Assembly (NCBI RefSeq): GCF_008973755.1
Contig: NZ_WBOM01000011.1
Location: 1-64,000, forward strand
DNA length: 64,000 nt
Direction: 5' to 3'
From: Nitrincola alkalilacustris
Lineage (GTDB): Bacteria; Pseudomonadota; Gammaproteobacteria; Pseudomonadales; Balneatricaceae
Position numbers and translations under genes: made by a program. This document shows positions 58,321 to 64,000 of this stretch, in pieces; position 1 is the stretch's first letter, and each line of letters starts with the position of its first letter. The notes under the pieces are model-generated. The model ran no database searches, had not been told where the DNA came from, and saw nothing but the letters and a program-made list of their open reading frames with translations.

Positions 58321-58353
58321 GGGCCTCCCGCCCTGCGACAGGCGGGAGGGCCC
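58321..58353 (+). terminator. Strong hairpin after etfA
   Basis: GGGCCTCCCGCC (58321-58332) pairs with GGCGGGAGGGCCC (58341-58353), with one extra G, around an eight-base loop. The T content after it is low, so it may need other factors to terminate. Confidence 0.55.
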
Positions 58354-58389
58354 ATTCAGCTCTGTTGGTTAGACAAGAGCCGGAGACGC

Positions 58390-58665
58390 TTAAGCTGCGC
58401 CGGTTATCCTGGGATCAGGATGAGTGGCCATGAAGTGCAGCAGTGTCTTTCTTAACAAGATAACGCGCTCATGATTGCCGCACTTTCTGGCATGTTCTAT
58501 ATCATCAAGAATGATACTCTTGATACGATTTTCCCCCTCATGTGTTACCAGATAATGCCCCAGTGCCATTGCGATCATCGGATCAACGTGCTCATGCTCT
58601 GCGATTGCATCGATCTCTTCGGGGGTAAGATCGCACATTTCAAGGCATTCGTCGTAGGTCAGCAT
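58390..58665 (-). CDS. Small protein of unknown function with YDEC/EEIDAIAEHE motif
   Basis: The 91-residue protein starts at the ATG giving MLTYDECLEMCDLTPEEIDA, with AGGAGG eight bases upstream. It is helical and acidic, contains AIAEHEHVDPMIAMALGHYL and two cysteines near the N terminus, and ends in a helix with HARKCGNHERVILLRKTLL. Similar short proteins are familiar from other proteobacteria, but I know no function. It stands alone, convergent with etfA. Confidence 0.75.
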   Translation of the reverse strand: MLTYDECLEMCDLTPEEIDAIAEHEHVDPMIAMALGHYLVTHEGENRIKSIILDDIEHARKCGNHERVILLRKTLLHFMATHPDPRITGAA

Positions 58666-58963
58666 ATGCCTCACCTCCTGTTATGGTTTGATGATCTGTT
58701 CAGATCCGAAAACTGCATGACATCCTGTGGCTAGCTCCAGTGTAGAACACCTGTATAGGGAGTCTAGAGTCTCTGTGAGAGTATTTTTCATCTAATCTCA
58801 GTGTTGCTGCTAAGGGTTTCATGTTGCAGTTGCGGGTTTTAAGGCTTCAGCTTGGTGCTTTTACTAGCTGAAACAGTGACTAATGATGCTTAGCAGCTGC
58901 GGAAAATGCTGTTCTCGGATGGTGATTTTTTGAACAGAAATAACAGTTGTTTATTGATCTGTA
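58666..58963. other. Intergenic region before the DUF482 gene end
   Basis: These about 300 bases separate the start of the small gene at 58665 from the end of the convergent-side gene at 58964. They hold the promoter of the small gene. I see no other gene, RNA or repeat. Confidence 0.5.
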
Positions 58964-60124
58964 TCAGTATTTCGGATCTGCTTTTCCTGAAGAGTTGTCC
59001 GCCTTGAATGGCAGGCCTTCTGACAGGTGCAGCATACGCTGGCGCATCAGTCGGGTTTCGTCTGTCAGGAATTGGCGGATGCCCTGTCTGAACCCTGGCT
59101 CCTCTATCCAGTGTACGGACCAGGTTTCAATCGGCTTGAAGCCACGCTGAATCTTATGCTCGCCCTGGGCGCCGGGATCAAACCAGCGTAACCCCTGCTC
59201 GATACAATACTCGATACCGCGATAGTAGCAGGCTTCAAAGTGCAGATTTTCATACTCATCCAGAGACCCCCAGTAGCGTCCATAGAGGGTATTGCTGCTT
59301 TTGAATGAAAGCGCTACGGCGACGGTCTTTTCCCGCGTTTCAGCCACGACCATCATCAGATGCTGTGGCAGGGTGTTGCGAATAAGGCGGAAAAAATCCA
59401 GATTCAGATATCCACGCTGACCCCGTTTCAGATAGGTCAGTTGGTAGCAGCGATAGAACTCCTCCAGTAGTCCGTCGTGAATATTACTGCCCTCGACCAC
59501 GCGTATCTCAATTCCCTGCTCACGAATTTTCTGGCGCTCCTTCTTCAGATTTTTGCGCTTGCGTGAAGCGAAGCGTGACAGGAAGTCGTCGAAATTCTCA
59601 TAGCCTTCATTATGCCAGTGATACTGGGTTCCCAGCCTTGGCAGCATGCCGCAACTGCTGAAATGGTCCTTGGTGATAGACTCGGTGAACAGGCCATGCC
59701 ATGAGGAGGTCTGAAACCGCTCACACAATACCCTGATGGCCTGTGCTATGGCAGGTATGGCCTGTTCAAGTGGAATGCTGATCCCGAATCTGGGGCCCTG
59801 TGAAGGAGTGAAAGGGATGGCAGTCAGCAGCTTGGGATAGTAATCCAGGCCATGGCGTGAATAGGCGTCTGCCCAGGCCCAGTCAAACACATATTCGCCA
59901 TAGGAGTGGTTCTTCAGATACAGCGGCATGACCCCGACCAGGTTGCCTTCCTGCTCAAGCCTCAAGTGCAGTGGTTGCCAGCCGGTGCTGGCACTGACGC
60001 AGCCAGAGCGCTCAAGCGCCTGCAGAAATTCATGGCGCAGAAAGGGATAGTCCGTTCCGCACAGAGCGTTCCACTCCTCACGGCTGATCTGGTCAATCGA
60101 CTCACACACCTTAACTTCGAGCAT
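58964..60124 (-). CDS. GNAT-fold protein of the DUF482 (peptidogalycan-like) family
   Basis: The 386-residue protein matches the DUF482 type of duplicated GNAT-fold protein: NALCGTDYPFLRHEFLQALE near the start, MPLYLKNHSYGEYVFDWAWA, TPSQGPRFGI, FASRKRKNLKKERQKI, and GRYWGSLDEYENLHFEACYY with FDPGAQGEHKIQRGFKPIET near the end. The biochemical role of the family is not established. No signal peptide. It is divergent from the HIT gene, with 71 bases between the two starts. Confidence 0.85.
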   Translation of the reverse strand: MLEVKVCESIDQISREEWNALCGTDYPFLRHEFLQALERSGCVSASTGWQPLHLRLEQEGNLVGVMPLYLKNHSYGEYVFDWAWADAYSRHGLDYYPKLLTAIPFTPSQGPRFGISIPLEQAIPAIAQAIRVLCERFQTSSWHGLFTESITKDHFSSCGMLPRLGTQYHWHNEGYENFDDFLSRFASRKRKNLKKERQKIREQGIEIRVVEGSNIHDGLLEEFYRCYQLTYLKRGQRGYLNLDFFRLIRNTLPQHLMMVVAETREKTVAVALSFKSSNTLYGRYWGSLDEYENLHFEACYYRGIEYCIEQGLRWFDPGAQGEHKIQRGFKPIETWSVHWIEEPGFRQGIRQFLTDETRLMRQRMLHLSEGLPFKADNSSGKADPKY

Positions 60125-60195
60125 ATTGTTCTATACTTCCCTGAGTAACCTTTGAGAAACTGGCATCCATCTTATCCTGCCGACTGGAGAATGTA

Positions 60196-60654
60196 ATGGA
60201 CGAACTGGAACTTGAGTTTGTTGAGTTTGTACTGGACCCTCGCCTGCAGTCTGACTGCATTGTCATGGGGGATTTCCCGTTGTGTCGCTTGCTGTTGATG
60301 AATGATGCCCAGTACCCCTGGTTCATACTCGTACCGAAGCGGGCAGAGGTGTCCGAAATCTATCACCTTTCGCCTGAAGATCGACTGCAGTTGATGAATG
60401 AGATCTCCTGCCTGAGCGAAAATCTCGCGGATCTGTTTCAGGCCAGGAAAATGAATGTGGCTGCGCTGGGCAATGTCGTTCATCAGTTGCATGTGCATTG
60501 TATTGTTCGCTATGAAAATGATCCTGCCTGGCCCGGCCCTGTCTGGGGTGTCAGACCGGCTGTTGCTTATACGCCGGAAAAGGAGCAGGAGATTCGTCGC
60601 AAGCTTGAAGTCATGCTTGATGGAGAGCTGCATTATGTCCCGGAAGGGGGGTAG
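60196..60654 (+). CDS. HIT-domain protein
   Basis: The 152-residue protein has the histidine-triad region VVHQLHVHCIVRYENDPAWP, with His99 and His101; the first triad position is Gln97, a variant common in this subgroup, which often keeps NDPAWPGPVWG after it. HIT proteins are nucleotide hydrolases or transferases; its substrate is unknown. GGAG lies six bases before the ATG. It is followed by a 260-base gap before aspS. Confidence 0.85.
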   Translation: MDELELEFVEFVLDPRLQSDCIVMGDFPLCRLLLMNDAQYPWFILVPKRAEVSEIYHLSPEDRLQLMNEISCLSENLADLFQARKMNVAALGNVVHQLHVHCIVRYENDPAWPGPVWGVRPAVAYTPEKEQEIRRKLEVMLDGELHYVPEGG

Positions 60655-60707
60655 TAAGGCCGACTGTCGAAGCTGAGCCGCAATATCTCAATATCTTTTT
60701 TCGGGCG

Positions 60708-60736
60708 CTGTCAGCGCTCGGATAATCAGGTATAAT
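60708..60736 (+). promoter_or_regulatory. Probable aspS promoter
   Basis: CTGTCA (60708-60713, four of six to the -35 consensus) and a perfect TATAAT (60731-60736) are separated by 17 bases. The aspS ATG lies 178 bases downstream, leaving a long leader. Confidence 0.6.
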
Positions 60737-60914
60737 TCCTCCCCTTCATTACACGTGGTTACCGTTCTGGCAATTTTATCGAAATTGCGAGTGCCGTTCA
60801 TGCGCTTGTTCAGACGGTAATCGGTTGAGCCGGGGTATCAGCAGAACTGATGCTGATAATGGCTAAGTCATTGTGTATACAGTATAAACGCTTCTGGAAC
60901 AGGAACAGCCAACC

Positions 60915-62678
60915 ATGCGCAGTCATTATTGCGGCGATCTTCGTAAAGAACATGTTGATCAGGATATAGTCTTGATGGGGTGGGTTCACCGCCGTCGTGA
61001 TCACGGTGGAGTGATCTTTCTCGATCTGCGGGATCGTGAGGGGATAACTCAGGTCGTATTCGATCCTGACAGAGAAGAGAGCTTCAAACTCGCCGACAGC
61101 GTGCGTAATGAGTTCGTGGTTGAAGTGCGCGGTACCGTTCGTGCCCGTCCTGCCGGAACTGAAAACTCCGACATGAGCACCGGTGCGATTGAAGTGCTGG
61201 GTAAAGAGTTGGTTATCCTCAACCGTGCCGATACGCCGCCATTCCAGTTGGATGAACATCAGCAGGTAGGTGAAGACGTTCGTCTGCGCCACCGTTATAT
61301 CGACCTGCGTCGTCCAGAAGTGCAGCGCAAGCTGCGTCTGCGTTCCAAAATCACACACAACATCCGCAACTATCTGGAAAAGAACGGCTTCATTGATGTT
61401 GAAACGCCGATTCTGACCCGTGCAACGCCAGAAGGTGCCCGTGACTACCTGGTACCGAGCCGCACACATGAAGGCAGCTTCTTTGCGCTGCCTCAGTCAC
61501 CACAGTTGTTCAAGCAGTTGCTGATGGTATCTGGCTTCGACCGTTACTATCAGATCGCCAAATGCTTCCGTGATGAAGATCTGCGTGCCGATCGTCAGCC
61601 TGAATTTACACAGATCGACATTGAGACCTCCTTCCTGGGTGAAGACGATATCATGGGTCTGACCGAAGGGATGATCCGTGAGTTATTCCAGGAGCTGCTC
61701 GACGTGGATCTGGGTGATTTCCCACGTATGCCTTACTCCGAGGCGATGCAGCGTTACGGTTCAGACAAGCCGGATCTGCGTATTCCGCTGGAACTGATCG
61801 ATGTTGCTGATCTGATGGAAGGGGTTGAGTTCAAGGTGTTCGCTGCGCCTGCGCAGGATCCCAAGGGCCGTGTCGCTGCTCTGAAAGTGCCTGGTGGTGC
61901 TGTTCTGACGCGCAAGCAGATAGATGATTACACCAGCTTTGTTGCCATTTACGGTGCCAGAGGTCTGGCCTGGATCAAGGTTAATGAGCTGGAGAAGGGC
62001 GCAGAAGGTCTGCAGTCTCCGATCGTCAAGTTCCTGGGCGAAGAGGTTGCATTGAAGATCATGCAGCGTCTGGGTGCACAGAATGGCGATATCGTCTTCT
62101 TCGGTGCTGATAAAGCCAAGATCGTCAATGAAGCACTCGGTGCGCTGCGTATTCGTGTCGGCGAGGAGATGGGACTGGTCGAGCGCGAGTGGGCACCTCT
62201 GTGGGTGGTTGACTTCCCGATGTTTGAAGAGGCCAGCGATGGCAGTCTGACAGCACTTCACCATCCGTTCACCTCTCCAAGCTGCACGCCTGAAGAGTTG
62301 ATCGCCGAGCCAGAAGGCAAGCTGTCGCGCGCCTACGACATGGTACTGAACGGTACTGAACTGGGTGGCGGTTCGATCCGTATTCATGATCAGACGATGC
62401 AGCGTGCAGTGTTCAAGGTGCTGGGTATTGCTGATGATGAAGCGGAAGAAAAGTTCGGCTTCCTGCTGAACGCCCTGCGCTTCGGTGCACCTCCGCATGG
62501 TGGTCTGGCGTTTGGTCTGGATCGTCTGGTGATGCTGATGACCGGTTCCAGCTCGATTCGCGACGTGATCGCCTTCCCGAAAACCCAGAGTGCGGCCTGT
62601 CTGCTGACTGATGCGCCGGGTGAGGTGAGTGCGGCGCAGTTGCGTGAGCTTAACATCAAACTGCGCAAAACCCCCTGA
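60915..62678 (+). CDS. aspS: Aspartyl-tRNA synthetase
   Basis: AspS charges tRNA-Asp. The 587-residue protein has the N-terminal anticodon-binding OB fold ([20 protein letters not shown]), class II motif 1 in the helix before [20 protein letters not shown], motif 2 ([18 protein letters not shown]), the bacterial GAD insertion and motif 3 ([20 protein letters not shown]). Length and insertion match bacterial AspRS. It opens the aspS-yebC-ruvC arrangement typical of gammaproteobacteria. Confidence 0.97.
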   Translation: MRSHYCGDLRKEHVDQDIVLMGWVHRRRDHGGVIFLDLRDREGITQVVFDPDREESFKLADSVRNEFVVEVRGTVRARPAGTENSDMSTGAIEVLGKELVILNRADTPPFQLDEHQQVGEDVRLRHRYIDLRRPEVQRKLRLRSKITHNIRNYLEKNGFIDVETPILTRATPEGARDYLVPSRTHEGSFFALPQSPQLFKQLLMVSGFDRYYQIAKCFRDEDLRADRQPEFTQIDIETSFLGEDDIMGLTEGMIRELFQELLDVDLGDFPRMPYSEAMQRYGSDKPDLRIPLELIDVADLMEGVEFKVFAAPAQDPKGRVAALKVPGGAVLTRKQIDDYTSFVAIYGARGLAWIKVNELEKGAEGLQSPIVKFLGEEVALKIMQRLGAQNGDIVFFGADKAKIVNEALGALRIRVGEEMGLVEREWAPLWVVDFPMFEEASDGSLTALHHPFTSPSCTPEELIAEPEGKLSRAYDMVLNGTELGGGSIRIHDQTMQRAVFKVLGIADDEAEEKFGFLLNALRFGAPPHGGLAFGLDRLVMLMTGSSSIRDVIAFPKTQSAACLLTDAPGEVSAAQLRELNIKLRKTP

Positions 62679-62733
62679 TCGTCTGTTTTGAGCGGGTTGC
62701 CATGCAGCCCGCTGATTTACCGAGGAAAGTAGT

Positions 62734-63471
62734 ATGGCTGGTCATTCCAAGTGGGCTAACATCAAGCACAGAAAAGCCGCCCAGGATGCCAAGCGTGGCA
62801 AGATTTTCACCAAATTGATTCGTGAACTGACCGTTGCAGCCAAGGCTGGCGGTGGTTTGCCGGAAGATAACCCACGCTTGCGTGCGGCGGTTGACAAGGC
62901 ACTCGGTGCCAATATGAAAAAAGACACCATCGAAAAAGCGATCCAGCGCGGTGTCGGTGGGGCTGATGGTGAGCATTATGATGAACTTACCTATGAAGGC
63001 TATGGTGTCGGTGGTGTTGCCATTCTGGTCGAGTGTCTGACCGATAATGTCAATCGTACCGTTTCCCAGGTGCGCGCTGCTTTCAACAAGCATGGCGGAA
63101 ATCTCGGCACCAACGGCTCTGTCTCCTATCTGTTCGAGAAAAAGGGACAGATTACCTATCCCGAAGGAACCGATGAAGATGCTCTGATGGAAGCAGCCCT
63201 TGAAGCTGGTGCCGATGATATTGTCACCCATGAGGATGGCAGTATCGATGTATTCACAGCCGTTTCTGACTTCATGGATGTAAAGCAATCACTTATTGAT
63301 GCCGGGCACGAACCTGTGCATGCCGAAATCGGCATGATACCAGCAACCACCGTTGAGCTGGATGTCGAGGCGGGTCAGAAGGTCATGCGCCTGCTGGAGG
63401 TGCTGGAAGATCTCGATGACACCCAGGAGGTGTACCATAATGCCGACATTCCTGAAGAGGCGATGGCGTGA
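62734..63471 (+). CDS. yebC: YebC/PmpR family protein (TACO1-like)
   Basis: The 245-residue protein has the YebC N terminus [40 protein letters not shown] and [19 protein letters not shown]. Family members act in translation of proline-rich stretches and were earlier described as regulators. The long Glu-Pro stalk at 327-2102 would be a possible client in this genome. It lies 55 bases after aspS. Confidence 0.95.
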   Translation: MAGHSKWANIKHRKAAQDAKRGKIFTKLIRELTVAAKAGGGLPEDNPRLRAAVDKALGANMKKDTIEKAIQRGVGGADGEHYDELTYEGYGVGGVAILVECLTDNVNRTVSQVRAAFNKHGGNLGTNGSVSYLFEKKGQITYPEGTDEDALMEAALEAGADDIVTHEDGSIDVFTAVSDFMDVKQSLIDAGHEPVHAEIGMIPATTVELDVEAGQKVMRLLEVLEDLDDTQEVYHNADIPEEAMA

Positions 63472-63499
63472 GCCGGTTGTTGGTCAGGAATGCTGACGC

Positions 63500-64000
63500 A
63501 TGGTGATTCTGGGGATAGATCCCGGCTCCCGGATTACCGGGTATGGTGTGATCAGCTCGCTGGGCTCTCGAAATGAGTATATCGCCAGTGGCTGTATCCG
63601 TATCAAGGGTGACGAACTGGCCGACCGGCTGAGTCAGGTCTATGCCGGTATCACTGAGGTGATCGATCGTTATCTGCCTCAGGAAGTTGCCATAGAGCAG
63701 GTGTTCATGGCCCGAAATGCTGACTCTGCGCTCAAGCTTGGGCAGGCAAGAGGGGTGGCGATCGTGGCAGCGGGTAACCAATTGCTGCCCGTACATGAGT
63801 ACTCGGCACGCAAGGTCAAGCAGTCAGTGGTGGGAACGGGTGCCGCCGATAAGGCGCAGGTTCAGCATATGGTGGCGATGCTGCTGAAGCTTCCCGGCAT
63901 GCCTCAGGCTGATGCTGCTGATGCGCTGGCTATTGCTTTGTGCCATGCTCACAGCCGTCTATCACTGGTGAGTATTGCCGGTGTTGCTTCCGGTAAGGGC
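63500..64000 (+). CDS. ruvC: Holliday junction resolvase RuvC (3' end beyond window)
   Basis: RuvC cuts four-way DNA junctions. The 167 codons present include all four acidic active-site residues at the E. coli positions: Asp7 ([12 protein letters not shown]), Glu66 ([20 protein letters not shown]), Asp138 and Asp141 ([15 protein letters not shown]). The reading frame runs off the window edge about six residues before the usual end. The ATG lies 28 bases after yebC. Confidence 0.95.
   Translation, partial: MVILGIDPGSRITGYGVISSLGSRNEYIASGCIRIKGDELADRLSQVYAGITEVIDRYLPQEVAIEQVFMARNADSALKLGQARGVAIVAAGNQLLPVHEYSARKVKQSVVGTGAADKAQVQHMVAMLLKLPGMPQADAADALAIALCHAHSRLSLVSIAGVASGKG

Overview
The window looks like the chromosome of a heterotrophic, probably marine gammaproteobacterium of the Oceanospirillales type. 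The grounds are the aspS-yebC-ruvC order at the right edge, the FabV-type enoyl reductase, PntAB, bacterial-type ProS, and dense acyl-CoA and branched-chain amino acid catabolism. The genus is inference; no rRNA or tRNA gene was seen.

Layout. 1-127 is the 3' end of a group II intron (domains V and VI). 327-2102 encodes a miniature LapA-type adhesin with 43 Glu-Pro repeats. 2158-8669 (minus) carries a prolyl-hydroxylase-like oxygenase, pntAB, proS and a DUF523 protein. 8898-16358 is an acyl-CoA block: an acyl-CoA synthetase, thioesterase and hydrolase facing a maoC-histidine kinase-FixJ-type regulator operon, which diverges from an acyl-CoA dehydrogenase. 16537-22324 (minus) holds a GNAT enzyme, an orphan lipoprotein and a cytosine-use operon codB-pucR-codA. 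22655-27687 holds fabV, two tandem secreted paralogues of no recognised family and a periplasmic binding protein. 27771-37154 (minus) is the leucine/isovalerate operon liuRABCDE plus an AhpD-like protein and an acyl-CoA synthetase. 37453-43586 encodes a branched-chain amino acid ABC transporter and a thiolase. 43739-45727 is hemH and an AraC regulator. 45964-54351 is the valine operon (mmsA, acyl-CoA dehydrogenase, enoyl-CoA hydratase, HIBYL-CoA hydrolase, mmsB, propionyl-CoA synthetase, SDR). 54445-58665 holds etfBA, the ETF-quinone oxidoreductase and two small proteins. 58964-64000 has a DUF482 protein, a HIT protein, aspS, yebC and the start of ruvC.

How it works together. Leucine and valine are imported, presumably converted to branched acyl-CoAs by enzymes outside the window, and degraded by the liu and mms sets to acetyl-CoA, acetoacetate and propionyl-CoA. 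Electrons from three acyl-CoA dehydrogenases pass through EtfAB and the ETF-quinone oxidoreductase to the quinone pool.

The most interesting regulatory signal is an about 19-base element, roughly NATARGTAAAAACCCTWWT, found before the acyl-CoA synthetase, in the maoC/dehydrogenase divergent promoter, before livG, between mmsR and mmsA, and twice between etfB and the ETF-quinone oxidoreductase gene. The maoC operon contains a two-component system, so that system is a candidate regulator of all of them. A second palindrome (LiuR type) ties the leucine operon, the transporter and the valine operon together.
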